Source: Methylocella sp.
Lineage (GTDB): Bacteria > Pseudomonadota > Alphaproteobacteria > Rhizobiales > Beijerinckiaceae
NCBI GenBank assembly: GCA_037200525.1
Contig: JBBCGG010000001.1
Coordinates: forward strand, 3,588,501-3,652,500
Direction: 5' to 3'
Length of the DNA: 64,000 bases
Made by a program: the position numbers and the translations under genes. This document shows positions 34,129-44,263 of the stretch, one piece after another. How positions within the stretch are numbered: the first letter of the stretch is position 1; the number at the start of each line of letters is the position of its first letter. The notes under the pieces were generated by a model. It was not told where the DNA came from and searched no databases. It was given only the letters and a program-made list of their open reading frames with translations.

Positions 34129-35502
34129 ATGAAAACGCGCCATTTCACGATTGCGTTCGCCCTTTTGCTCATAGCTTTCCCCGTTGCGGGACTATGCGAG
34201 CCGGCGCATCCATGGCGCGGGAAGATCAATGGCTATGACGCCTATATCCCTGATCTGAATAAGCCAATCCGCGCAGCGATGATTAATAACGGCGTTCCTT
34301 TTTTGCTGGATGACGATCCAGATTGGCGCGCGGCGGCGATCAAATTCAACTGCATCCAGTTCGACATTTTACTGGACTACCGTCAACCCGACGCCGGCGC
34401 TGAGATGATCATCGCGACCCTGAACGCGGCTTCCCGGATTCTTGGGGATCATCCTGAGATCCAATATACCAGCGTCGTCCTATTTGGATTTTCCGTCGGC
34501 TCGGCCGCCGTCACGCTAACCGCCTCCAATCCGCGCCTCTCAAATCCCGACCCCGCGAAGCCCCCGCAGCGCGTGGCCGCCGTGATCGGGCTCGATGAAC
34601 TGGATCAAGCGCCCTATCTTCCTCCGCTGACGACGCCGTATTTATTCCTTTCGAATCCAGGCGATAAATTTTCAGGCTTGCTGACCGATGTCGAGGACGC
34701 CTCGCCCGCCATTACGCATGATGCTTTCGCTCGCAACCGAGCCACCGCCGAGGGGGCGCCTTTGACCTTGATCAGCCAGGCCGGACATTGGCACGGGGGG
34801 TCGGATTACGGGATGAACAACAGGATCGATTACAAATTCGCCCGCGTCTGGCTTGAGGAGGTGCTCAAGCTGCGTCTGCCGCCGCAACCGCCAACCGAAG
34901 CGCCAGCCGTGATGCCCAATTGGCGAAACCATTCCGGCTGGCTCGGAACCTATGACGTTGTGAGCGACGCCGGCGCGCCGCCCTGGGGAAATGGCGAGCG
35001 CATGACCAACATCGTGATCGCACCGCGCGCGGACTATCGCGATCCCCGCCCCTATATCTGGCTGCCCAGTCAATACAGCGCTGAGGTCTGGCGGACCTAC
35101 GCCAGCACTGGAACCATGCCGCCCATCACGCCCGAGCGGCCGATAACTCCCGTCAACGCTTTCGCCCGCACTCCCGGCGGAAAACTGTCCGGATCAAAGG
35201 ATCAACCGATGCAGGTGGTTGCAGGAGCAAGACATGCGCCCGCGTCCGGTTCGGCGCCATGCCGCGTCGCCAACGACCTGACGCTGATAGTGACTTTCGA
35301 TCGCGCGGTCGCTTCGGGCAAGGCCGCGATTGGAGCCGGAGCCGCAACCATCGCTGGCCCTCCGACTTTCTGGTCGAATACAATGGCGGTCAAACTGACT
35401 GACATCGCCGACGCCGGCAAACTGCGGATCGATCTGACCAATATCAAGTCCGAGAACGACGGCAGAGAGACGGAGGCGACCGTCTCTTGCGACAGGCGCT
35501 AA
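34129..35502 (+). CDS. Secreted alpha/beta-hydrolase-like protein
   Basis: 457 aa from ATG 34129; an upstream ATG would add residues before the signal. The signal peptide is FTIAFALLLIAFPVAGLCEP. The segment YTSVVLFGFSVGSAAVTL resembles a nucleophile elbow (G-x-S-x-G) near residue 135, and GHWHGGSDYGMN near 220 could carry the His. The C-terminal 120 residues form a beta-rich region with a Cys pair. An esterase-like role in the periplasm is plausible but no exact family is recognised. Its stop overlaps that of the convergent glycosidase by 4 bases. Confidence 0.6.
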   Translation: MKTRHFTIAFALLLIAFPVAGLCEPAHPWRGKINGYDAYIPDLNKPIRAAMINNGVPFLLDDDPDWRAAAIKFNCIQFDILLDYRQPDAGAEMIIATLNAASRILGDHPEIQYTSVVLFGFSVGSAAVTLTASNPRLSNPDPAKPPQRVAAVIGLDELDQAPYLPPLTTPYLFLSNPGDKFSGLLTDVEDASPAITHDAFARNRATAEGAPLTLISQAGHWHGGSDYGMNNRIDYKFARVWLEEVLKLRLPPQPPTEAPAVMPNWRNHSGWLGTYDVVSDAGAPPWGNGERMTNIVIAPRADYRDPRPYIWLPSQYSAEVWRTYASTGTMPPITPERPITPVNAFARTPGGKLSGSKDQPMQVVAGARHAPASGSAPCRVANDLTLIVTFDRAVASGKAAIGAGAATIAGPPTFWSNTMAVKLTDIADAGKLRIDLTNIKSENDGRETEATVSCDRR

Positions 35503-38500
35503 TTCTGCGCTGGCGGCAAATAGCCCAACCCGATCATGTTGAGCTGCACGTCTTCATTATCACCCGCAGAAACAAGCATCAACTTATTGACCCCGCCCGT
35601 TTTCAAGTAGGGCGTAAGGTTGATCCGACTTCGCAATCCAAACGGATGCAGGAAACTATTATAATTGATCGGACGTCCGTTGATCACCACGGTTCTAAGC
35701 CATTGGACGTTTGAGGAAAGCTCGAGATAAATAGTTTGGCCTTTCCACTGCGCCGGAACCTCGAAGTCGCGGGTGAGATAGCGCCCCTTGATGCGCGCCA
35801 GCGAAGCCACGTCGACGGGCCCGTCTCCCTCCTTGGCGATGACGCGCCATCTGGACCTCAAATCCATCACAGCCTCCAAAGGCTGCCTGGCTTCGAGCCA
35901 CACCGCTCCGCTGATACCCGAGAACTGGGGCTGTCCGGTCACCTTGACGGCCAATACGTTTTCGCCCGGATGAAGTTTGCCGCTGATGTCGTAATTCAGG
36001 GTCTGACTCCAACCTCTCGTTTTATAGTCGGCGACTGGAACGCCGTTGATGAAGAAGCGGCCGACATCGTAGACGATCGGCGTGTCGAAGCTATAGAGCG
36101 AGAGCAGGACCTGCTTGTTGCTCCAATCTGGAGGCAACACAAAGTTCCTCCGATAGAGACCGGCGCCTTGATAATCCGCCAGTGCGGGATCCAATAGGTT
36201 CCAGGGCCCAATTTCCATTGTCTTCCAGGAGCTGTCATCGAACTCCGGCTTCGTCCACCCATTCAGCAATCCGAGCTTGTTATCCGGATCGCTCTTAAAA
36301 CTCCAAGCCTCGAAGTTCATGACGTCAGGATCGCCGCTAGTTGGCGCCGGGTAGGACGCCGCCTCGGCCGCGCGCTCTTCAGGCGTGCGCTTCCAGTAGA
36401 AAGTTTTCTCACGCCACCATGTCGGCAAAGCCCCAATGATGGTTCCCTTTCTTGCTCCGAACGCCTTGACGTCATAGGCCCCGAAGTTGACGTTCTTGAT
36501 GAGGACGCCGCCGTTTTCCGCGGTGAACTCTACCGACGCATTGGTCTCTAAATCGAAAACTTGAGCGGGGGTTCTGTCCGTCTGCATCCAGACATCCGCC
36601 GTTCGACTGGCGCTGGCGCTGTTGACGGCGAGCAGCCACTCTTGCAGACCATTCTTCGTCTGCATTTTTCTCGCCCAAATTTCAGGCGCTGTTGCGTTTG
36701 CGTTTCTAGTCACTCCGCTGTCCGTCAGAAGCCGCTCGAGAAAAGCCCGCTCCAGCGCCTCCGAGGTGCGCCAGGCTCCCGCCAAATCCCTCCCCTGTCG
36801 CCAGAAGGCGCTGCCGAGGACAATGACGCGTCCCTTGCCGATTTGCCGGTATCCGACGGCCACGCCGCCATCGGCCCATCTCGCCAAGGCGACGCAGCCC
36901 TTGTCGGCGGATGAGAGATCCGGCCGCACGTTCGCCAGCTCCTGCGAACATTCAAGCGAGACGCCCGATCCCTCAAATTCCTTGCCTTCCCATTCCTTGA
37001 AAATTGGAAGATTGCGCCCAAAGATTATCTTGCCGTTCTTCCCCCCGATTGAAGGCCTGAAGCCCGTCAGCGAAGCGGCCGGAAACGAATTCGGATCGAG
37101 CGCTGTATGAACACCGGTGTTGTGCAAAGCCACGAAAACGCCGCCCGCCTCGACGTATTTTCGAATGGAGGCCACAATATCCGGCTCCATGTATTCGCTG
37201 CCGGAATCGATCAAGACTGGATAGCCGTCGATCAGGCCAGCCTTGAGCTCGCGCTCCCCAGCATAGCCATTGTCGTAATGGGCGCCCTGCAGCTCGCCTT
37301 GACCAAGATCCCAATGCGTCGGGGCGGGTACGCCGAGCAGCCTGCTTTCAGCCGAACGAAGCACGATGACCCCCGGCTTGCTGCGAAGATATTTGCCAAA
37401 TAATTCGAGCAAGCGTCGATGCTTGGTGAACCAACCATTCTGTTTCTCAAGCTGAATGTAATCCTCGATGTCCCAATAAAATGTATGAGACGAATCGGCG
37501 TCGAACATCATCCAGCTGAGTTCGCGGTCCAGCGCGTCGCCGCGCGCCGTGGCGGATTCTTCGCCTGCTCCGTAAAATCCGGCTACGAGCCCCAGTCCCG
37601 GCCACCACGGGTGGTACCACGCTTCCCGGCCTGTATGCCACCGCCATTCCATAATCAGCCGCCAATGCCGTCGCATAATCGAAAAGCTGATGCGACGCCC
37701 CCGAAAGGATCAACGGACGATCGGGATCACGCTGCCGCACCAGCCGCAGCATGTTGCGATGATAGTCGTACATCGCAGACGCCTGCCATTGACGGAAATC
37801 TCTGTAGCGCGCGTTCAATCCGCGCCCGAGGTAAGGGACGCGCTTTGGCTCATGAACCGTGAGGAAAACCGGGCCGGCCAGCCTTCCATTGCTGGTTTCG
37901 CGGGATTTTTTCAGGCGCACGACCAATTCATTCGGTCCCGTCTTGAGCGCGCCGGTCACTCGCACGGCGAAAGGACCGTCTCTTGAGTCATCGTCCTCAG
38001 GCAAAGCGAGGGGAACGCCATTCAAACTGACGCGCGTTGCGTCATCGCCGACTCCGTCGCCTCCAAAGACCAGCCAGACATCCTGCTGGAGGCTTGAGGG
38101 TCTCGCTTCCCAGGCGCTGGCGTCGAAGGTCACGGAAAAGAAGCTGGCCTCGCTCGAGGGTAAAAGATCTTGCGTCTGGGACGGCGGCATTTCGACCGGG
38201 ATCCAGCCGGGAGCGGCGATTGCAGGAGCATTATCTTCATCGGCGCGCGCCGCTCGCCATCGCCAGCCTTCCATAATTCGAAAACTATCGGGGCCGAGTT
38301 GACCAAAGAATTGGTTGGCGTCTGGGACCGTGATGTCCTCCCAGCGCGTGAATTTGCCGGGATCGCCGTACCAAGCGCGCCCGATCGACTCTAAAGAGTA
38401 ATGTTGAACGTCGCGCAGCCAGTTCCGCCAGGAGATATTTCCATCGGCCGATTGGTCCCAGGATTGGGTCGGCCGATCATGGAAACCAAACTCAAGTCCT

Positions 38501-39462
38501 GGTGCGCCCGCAAACACGTACCACCCGCCTACCGCCGGCGAGCCGCGATAGCGTTCCATGGCGCGCCGGAGAAAGCCCAAATCGAGGTTGAGGCGCGCGT
38601 CCATTGGCGTCCCCCAGGATTCATAATGGGCTCCCGACATTCCAACGCCGCCCCAAGCGCCCAGCAATGTCGTGTCGGACGCCTTCATCATATGTTCTGG
38701 ATAGCCTGAATATTCCCAGAAAGGCGCCTCGCCGCCGCCGCTCGGGCCTGGAACGACCATCCCTCCCTCTTGCTCCGCGCGCCGGACCTCATAATCGATG
38801 GGGCTCCATTGAACGACGCCTGGGGCCGGACTGTAAAAATGAGCCGAAGGGTCGAGAAAGGCTGTCCCGCCGCCGAAGATTTTCAGGAACGGCCAGCGCG
38901 AATCGAGACCTTGCCCCCCAAGGGAGCTCATAGGATGGACAAATGCCTTGAGCGCTCTGTTATCGTAAAAGTCTAGGAAGATCGGATATGGTTTTGCGGG
39001 ACGACTGGCGACATCGGCCGCTCCCAACAGCGTCTCGCTCGCCGCCAAAGCGCCTGCTTCCTTTGCGTCGGGGGCGCCCAACGCCACTACGGCGTTCCCA
39101 GCCCGCGCGATGACCGCAGCGCCCTGCCCCGCCAGAGAATGGACTGTCAAGGAATTAGGCCCGACAACGACCGAGCTCTGAACATCGTTCAGGCTTTTGT
39201 CCCAAAACAGATCCGCGAGGAGTTTGCCAAGCAGGACATCGGCCTTTTCCGCACTCTCGCAGGTGAAGACCCCGCGGTTCGCTGTCAGCTCAGCCGAGAC
39301 CTTCCCATAGCCGCGCAGCTCGACCGTCTCGGCCGCATGAACCCGAGGCCCAGCGACCAGTTGCATCGCCAACGCCGCGGACGCCGCAATCAAAATTCGA
39401 ACGCTCGCCATTTTCAAATAGCCCGTTACTAATTTAGCGATCGGCCGCCTGACCCCATTCAT
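35499..39462 (-). pseudogene. Large secreted glycosidase (GH2/GH42-like), frameshifted
   Basis: Two overlapping frames make one protein of about 1320 aa. The first (39462-37447) has a signal peptide (IAASAALAMQLVAGPRVHA) and a TIM-barrel-like region (GGWYVFAGAPGLEF, NWLRDVQHYSLESIGRAWYG). At about 37640 the reading must shift from ALAADYGM to EWRWHTGREAWYHPWWPG in the other frame. The second part (to 35499) has a trimerisation-type domain (KYVEAGGVFVALHNTG) and two jelly-roll sugar-binding modules (YRRNFVLPPDW, YLTRDFEVPAQW). One added or lost base explains it; sequencing error is possible. The ROK kinase gene lies 15 bases upstream on the same strand, so the pair would release and phosphorylate a sugar. 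Confidence 0.65.
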
Positions 39463-39477
39463 GCTCTCTAACGGACG

Positions 39478-40446
39478 TTAGCACGCATCCGATTTTTCCG
39501 CCGGATTGGCCGGCGAAACTGATCGGGATTGCGCCCCGCCCGCATCCGGCTCAATTGGCCAAAGCCAAGCTGCGCCGCGCACGCCGCTGGAATCGCCATG
39601 GGCGGCGCGCAGCACCGGAGTGTCGACTCCATCCGAAAACGCATAGCGCGCGATCATGCCAGAAAGCCCCGCGTACAGCGGCATGATGTTGGAGAGGCCG
39701 CCGCCAAGGACAATGACATCTGGGTCAACGATGTTGATCACGGAGGCCAATCCGCGCGCCAAACGATCTTGGTAGAGAGCGAGACAGGCGAGCGCCTGAG
39801 CCTCGCCGGACGCCGCCGCGTTAGCGATGTCATGCGCCGCCAAATTCTCTCCCGTGCGGGTGAGATAATCCCGCGTCAGGCCCGCGCCGGACAGGAATGT
39901 TTCGATGCAGCCGGACTTGCCGCAATAACATGAGGCGCCCGGTCGCTCGTCATCCCGCGCCCAAGGCAAAGGATTATGTCCCCACTCTCCGCCAACTCTA
40001 TTGCGCCCTGTGATGACCTTTCCGCCAATGACCAGCCCGCCGCCAACCCCTGTGCCGATGATGACGCCGAAGGTCGTTGACGCGCCCGCTGCGGCGCCAT
40101 CGGCGGCCTCCGAAAGGGCGAAGCAATTGGCGTCATTTTCCAGCCGAACCGGCCGCCTAAGGACCGCCGCCAAATCCCGGTCGAGCGGTTTGCCGTTGAG
40201 GACCGTGCTATTCGCATTCTTGACGAGGCCCGTCTTGACGGAAATGGCCCCCGGCGCAGCGACGCCGACGCTGCCGCGGCGCCCCGTCTCGGCCTCGACG
40301 AAAGCCACAAGATCGGCGATGGCGGCTAAGGTCGCCGCGTAATCGCCGGCGGGCGTGGGCGTGCGATGGCGCAGCAGGATTGCGCCTTTCGCGTCGAGCG
40401 CAATTGCCTCGATTTTGGTTCCGCCGAGATCGATCCCGATCCGCAT
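39478..40446 (-). CDS. ROK family sugar kinase
   Basis: 322 aa. The phosphate loop IGIDLGGTKIEAIAL starts the protein. GEWGHNPLPW holds a GHxPL-type active-site His, and SCYCGKSGCIETFLSG is the CxCGxxGCxE zinc motif of ROK enzymes; LENDANCFAL supplies the catalytic Asp. It phosphorylates a hexose such as fructose, glucose or GlcNAc in the cytoplasm; the pattern is nearest to the Mak/NagK group. It is transcribed just before the secreted glycosidase gene, suggesting a small sugar-use operon. Confidence 0.87.
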   Translation of the reverse strand: MRIGIDLGGTKIEAIALDAKGAILLRHRTPTPAGDYAATLAAIADLVAFVEAETGRRGSVGVAAPGAISVKTGLVKNANSTVLNGKPLDRDLAAVLRRPVRLENDANCFALSEAADGAAAGASTTFGVIIGTGVGGGLVIGGKVITGRNRVGGEWGHNPLPWARDDERPGASCYCGKSGCIETFLSGAGLTRDYLTRTGENLAAHDIANAAASGEAQALACLALYQDRLARGLASVINIVDPDVIVLGGGLSNIMPLYAGLSGMIARYAFSDGVDTPVLRAAHGDSSGVRGAAWLWPIEPDAGGAQSRSVSPANPAEKSDAC

Positions 40447-40506
40447 CTTCCGTCCAACCGCTCAGGGCCAAGCGCCGTCGGCCGCGCAAGACATCTCCTT
40501 AGCAAA

Positions 40507-40531
40507 AAAGGCCAGCGCTCGGCTGGCCTTT
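40507..40531 (-). terminator. Intrinsic terminator after dps
   Basis: AAAGGCCAGC and GCTGGCCTTT form a perfect 10-bp stem with a GCTCG loop. Read on the minus strand it is followed by a T-run, placing it 28 bases after the dps stop, and it also insulates the ROK gene. Confidence 0.8.
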
Positions 40532-40558
40532 CTTGTCGTTTCTCAGAGTTTGATGAAT

Positions 40559-41101
40559 CTAGTGTCCGGTCTGATCAGCGCCGCGGCTGGCCTCGAACAG
40601 GAACCATGTCCGGCGCTCCGACTCGTCAATATAAACTTCCAGGACGCTGGTGGTGGCCGAATCATTGTGACTGTCCGCGATTTCGTGCGCATGACGCAGC
40701 GACGCGGTAAAAGCCTTGTTGTCGGCGACCAATTCATCGAGCATCTGGGCAGGAGACACGAAGTCTGCGTCATTGTCCTTGATGCGGGACAGTTTGGCGA
40801 CTTGGCCAACAGAGCGAAGCGTGCTCTGACCGAGCTTACGGGCGCGTTCGGCCAAGGGATCGATGGTGTTGAAAATCTGCTCGCCTTGATCGTCGAGCAT
40901 CAAATGATAGTCGCGGAAATGCGGACCGCTCATATGCCAATGAAAGTTCTTGGTCTTGATATAGAGAGCGAATGAATCCGCGACCAGTTTGGTGAGTTCC
41001 GCGGCGATCGCCGCAGTCGCGTTCCCGCCCAGATCCGAGGGCGTATCCAACGCGCGCCGCGTCGTGTCATCGGTCCGGGTTGCCTTGCTTGGGTTTGCCA
41101 T
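40559..41101 (-). CDS. dps: Dps family DNA-protection ferritin
   Basis: 180 aa from ATG 41101 with GGAG upstream; an open frame before it lacks family sequence. The inter-subunit ferroxidase site is seen in KTKNFHWHMSGPHFRDYHLMLDDQGEQI (His, His, Asp and Glu). The N-terminal 30 residues are Lys/Arg/Thr-rich, as in DNA-binding Dps. It forms a 12-mer that binds DNA and oxidises iron with peroxide in stationary phase or oxidative stress. Single gene with its own terminator at 40507. Confidence 0.92.
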   Translation of the reverse strand: MANPSKATRTDDTTRRALDTPSDLGGNATAAIAAELTKLVADSFALYIKTKNFHWHMSGPHFRDYHLMLDDQGEQIFNTIDPLAERARKLGQSTLRSVGQVAKLSRIKDNDADFVSPAQMLDELVADNKAFTASLRHAHEIADSHNDSATTSVLEVYIDESERRTWFLFEASRGADQTGH

Positions 41102-41176
41102 TCGTAAAATTCTCCGACTTGCCGCGCATTCACACAGCTTAAGGACCCTTAAACGCGGCTTGAGCTTAAGAGTTCC

Positions 41177-41205
41177 AGCCAAGCCGAGATTTCTCCGGCT
41201 TGGCT
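41177..41205. terminator. Perfect 10-bp hairpin between dps and DUF533 gene
   Basis: AGCCAAGCCG and CGGCTTGGCT pair around a 9-base loop, in the gap where the DUF533 transcript should end and the dps promoter begin. No clear T-run follows on the minus strand, so a terminator call is tentative. Confidence 0.4.
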
Positions 41206-41251
41206 GCAATAATTTTGCGCGCACGGCCTCATGCGCAGGCGCAGAATTGTC

Positions 41252-42085
41252 TCAGTGCGCCGACGCAGTCAACGCCGAGGTCGTCGCATCGATATGCGCG
41301 ACAAGAGCCGGATCGAGCGCCAGGGCTTGAGCGAGAGAGCCAAGGAATGCTTTCTCTTGTGGGCTATGGGCCATCAGATGCCCGGCTGCATACACCTGAA
41401 GAGCCAGATCCTTCGATGATCCGACAAAATCCGCGATGTCTCTGATCGTCGCCGGATTCTGGATCTCGGCGTCGAGGAAATGCGCCGCATCCGCTGGAAG
41501 CCCGGCGCCCTTCAATTCGCCGACGATCTGCGCCCGTTGGGCTGGATCAACAACGCCGTCAGAGGCGGCTGTGGCGATCATCGTCCGCACCAGCAGAGCC
41601 GCGCTCGCATTATCGTGCGACTGCTCGGAAAAGCCGGTGTTCTGCGGCGCCGCCGTCAATTGTTCGAGACCCGGCACGCCTTGCGTCAGAGGCTTGCCTT
41701 CTTGATAATTGCGCAACGCCTTATAGGCGATGCCGCCAATGGCGGCGAGACCGCCGAGCTTCACAAGCCCTCCGCCTGTGGCGCGACCGCCGGGAGTTGC
41801 GAGCAGCAGCGCCGCCAAGCCGCCGAGCGTCGCCAGCGTTCCTACGGGATTTTGTTCAACCAATTCTTTGGTTTTGCCGATATATTCGCTGGCCTGCGTG
41901 CCCTGAAGATGGGCTTGAGCCTGACCTAGCGCGCCGGAAACGGCCGCCGCAGTCTGATTGGCCGCATCCGTCGTCACCGCTTTGCCGCGATCGAGCGCGG
42001 CATTCAGATCTGAGGTCGCGGCGTCGCCTGCTTCTCCAAGTCGGCCGGCTGCTAGCAAGTCCAGAAGTTGCTTTGCGTCAAACAT
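41252..42085 (-). CDS. DUF533 (TerB-like) family protein
   Basis: 277 aa from ATG 42085, preceded by GGAGG. N-terminal region FDAKQLLDLLAAGRLGEAG, a central Gly/Leu-rich segment (GLAALLLATPGGRATGGG, GGLAAIGGIAYKAL) that may be a membrane-associated helix pair, and a TerB-like end (LLVRTMIATAASDGVVDPAQR and AAGHLMAHSPQEKAFLGSLA). This is the YebE/DUF533 arrangement, linked to envelope or metal stress in other bacteria. Function here is unproven. A longer frame to 42355 exists but lacks family sequence. Confidence 0.82.
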   Translation of the reverse strand: MFDAKQLLDLLAAGRLGEAGDAATSDLNAALDRGKAVTTDAANQTAAAVSGALGQAQAHLQGTQASEYIGKTKELVEQNPVGTLATLGGLAALLLATPGGRATGGGLVKLGGLAAIGGIAYKALRNYQEGKPLTQGVPGLEQLTAAPQNTGFSEQSHDNASAALLVRTMIATAASDGVVDPAQRAQIVGELKGAGLPADAAHFLDAEIQNPATIRDIADFVGSSKDLALQVYAAGHLMAHSPQEKAFLGSLAQALALDPALVAHIDATTSALTASAH

Positions 42086-42499
42086 GCCTTCCTCCCAAAT
42101 TCCGGGCGGGCCCCAGGACCCGCCAATGCCGACGCTCGCCCGTTTACGGATCGATTTCTGCAACGAAACGGCGAGGTCATCGTAGAGATCAAATGATACA
42201 TTCCGACGACGCTTTCTAATGGTCGCCAGCATAATGCTCGCGCCATGATATTCCCCTTCTTTGTGTTCGGACGCAAGATTATCGGTCGAAATCGTAGCTG
42301 CCGCCAAGTTGAAGTCACTCATTGCGAAGGCGACGCAAGAAATAATGAGGAACATACGGCGAGAGCGACAACCTTAACCCGCGAGCGTATTATCTCTTTA
42401 CGCAGGCAAAGTACGCAACAATCTATTTAAGGAGACGTAGACTTGGCTGGCGCCGCTCCGAAATCGACGCTGGCGAAATCGGCGCAGGAGGAAATATCC

Positions 42500-43312
42500 A
42501 TGACGAGTTTTCATGTCATCGCCGGCAACAGCGCATCGCCGGCCTATCCGCTCATCCGCAAAATTGGGCTCACGGATCTCAATCAGGCGCTGACGAAAGG
42601 TTTTGACGATTTTCGGGCGATGCCCTCCCATCTCGCTTTCCTCTGCATCGTCTATGTCGTCATCGGCATCGCCCTTTACCCCCTCACGACGGTGGGAGGG
42701 AATGTTTTGCCGCTGCTGTTTCCATTGCTCTCGGGGTTTGCCCTGATCGGTCCTTTTGCGGCGATCGGATTATATGAGGTAAGCCGGCGGCGCGAACTCG
42801 GGCTGCCCTATTCGTGGCCTTACGCGTTTGATGTTTTGCGCTCGCCCGCGATCCCGTCGATCCTGGCGGTCGGCCTTTTGCTGATGGCGATTTTTCTTCT
42901 GTGGCTGGCGTCGGCGCAGTCGCTGTACGAGCGGTTGTTTGGCGATATGCCGCCAAAGTCGCTTCCTGCTTTCTTGACGGAAGTCACGACCACTCCCGAA
43001 GGACGCACGCTGATGATCCTTGGCTGCGCAATCGGCTTCGTCTTCGCTTTGACCACCTTGAGCGTTAGCGTAGTTTCCTTTCCGTTGCTTCTTGATCGGG
43101 ATGTCGGCGCGGCGGTCGCCGTCCATACCTCCGTCCGCACTATGTTTTTGAACCCGGTCATGATGGCGCTGTGGGGGTTGATCGTCGCCGTCGCGTTGGC
43201 CTTCGGCATGTTGACGCTGTTCGTCGGGCTTGTGGTCGTAATTCCGATCCTCGGACACTCGACCTGGCATCTTTACCGACGCATCGTCGCGCCCGCCGCC
43301 GACCAACGCTGA
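42500..43312 (+). CDS. DUF2189 integral membrane protein
   Basis: 270 aa. The conserved start of DUF2189, IRKIGLTDLNQALTKGFDDF, is followed by MPSHLAFLCIVYVVIGIALYP. About six membrane helices can be seen. ATG 42500 is preferred (GGAGG 9 bases upstream) over an upstream TTG at 42443 that also has a ribosome-binding-like AAGGAG. No function is established for the family. It is divergent from the DUF533 gene and followed by a SHOCT-domain gene on the same strand. Confidence 0.82.
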   Translation: MTSFHVIAGNSASPAYPLIRKIGLTDLNQALTKGFDDFRAMPSHLAFLCIVYVVIGIALYPLTTVGGNVLPLLFPLLSGFALIGPFAAIGLYEVSRRRELGLPYSWPYAFDVLRSPAIPSILAVGLLLMAIFLLWLASAQSLYERLFGDMPPKSLPAFLTEVTTTPEGRTLMILGCAIGFVFALTTLSVSVVSFPLLLDRDVGAAVAVHTSVRTMFLNPVMMALWGLIVAVALAFGMLTLFVGLVVVIPILGHSTWHLYRRIVAPAADQR

Positions 43313-43408
43313 ATTTTGCCGTTAAGGCCTCCGACCACCGCGGAATATGTTATGCTCCGGCTCCGCCAGCCGGCGGTTCGCCCCCGCCTTCTCCTCGAGA
43401 CCTTGATC

Positions 43409-44230
43409 ATGCCGGAGCTCACGCGCCAAGGCCGCCAGATGATAGATAACGCGGCGCGACGCAATGGAATCGGCGGCGACGCCGCGCTAACCTTGCTGCG
43501 GGCGCTGGCGCTCGGCCACGGTTCGCAGGCCCAATTCAATCACCCTGATCTTGGCGGCATGGGACAATGGTCGCAGGGCGGCATGATCATGATTGGCGAT
43601 ATGTTCAATCAGGGCCTGAAACAGCGCGTTGACGCGCTCTGCCGCGAGCTTGCCGATATTTTGCGGAACGACGCCATCTTTGAGCGCGCTACAGGCGCTC
43701 ATCAATCGCAAAGCCAAAGCGGCGGCGATGCAAATGTCAGCCTGTTCGTGCGGGAGCCGGGCGCATCGTCCCATAATTGGTGGCCTGACGGGCTGGGCAA
43801 TCCCTCATCCACGGGCAGCCAAAACGACCTGCAATATGCCTGCTTTCCCGCCGCGCGCCGGCTGGCGATTCGTCAGGGCGGCCGCGTCAGTCTTTACGAT
43901 ACCGGCGAACATCAGATCAACGGCTTCTCGCAACAGCAAAGCGGCGACCAGTCGCTGACCTTCACGAGCCAGCGCGGCCTCGTCCGCATCGCTGAACTGA
44001 CCTTAATAACGCCCGAGACAAATACTTCGCGGGCGGCCGACAACGATCCGCACCCGCAATCATCGCCATTTGTCGCCCCTGTTGAGCGCGCCGCCCGCGC
44101 CGCTCCGGCGGAGCCCGCGGCAGGCGATGTTTTCGCGATGATCGAACGCCTCGCGGACCTCCGCCAGAAAAACATTCTCAGCGAGGAGGAATTCGCCGCG
44201 AAAAAGACCGAGCTTTTGAGCCGTCTTTGA
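43409..44230 (+). CDS. SHOCT-domain protein
   Basis: 273 aa, start ATG 43409. The first 200 residues are of unknown fold with repeated Gln/Gly/Ser parts (GHGSQAQFNHPDLGGMGQWS, TGAHQSQSQSGGD, GFSQQQSGDQS). After a Pro/Ala-rich linker, the C-terminal SHOCT domain reads MIERLADLRQKNILSEEEF and AAKKTELLSRL. SHOCT domains mediate oligomerisation or membrane-related roles. No catalytic motif was found. Possibly cotranscribed with the DUF2189 gene. Confidence 0.75.
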   Translation: MPELTRQGRQMIDNAARRNGIGGDAALTLLRALALGHGSQAQFNHPDLGGMGQWSQGGMIMIGDMFNQGLKQRVDALCRELADILRNDAIFERATGAHQSQSQSGGDANVSLFVREPGASSHNWWPDGLGNPSSTGSQNDLQYACFPAARRLAIRQGGRVSLYDTGEHQINGFSQQQSGDQSLTFTSQRGLVRIAELTLITPETNTSRAADNDPHPQSSPFVAPVERAARAAPAEPAAGDVFAMIERLADLRQKNILSEEEFAAKKTELLSRL

Positions 44231-44263
44231 GGGACTCTCGACGGGCGAGGGATGTAGGCGGCT

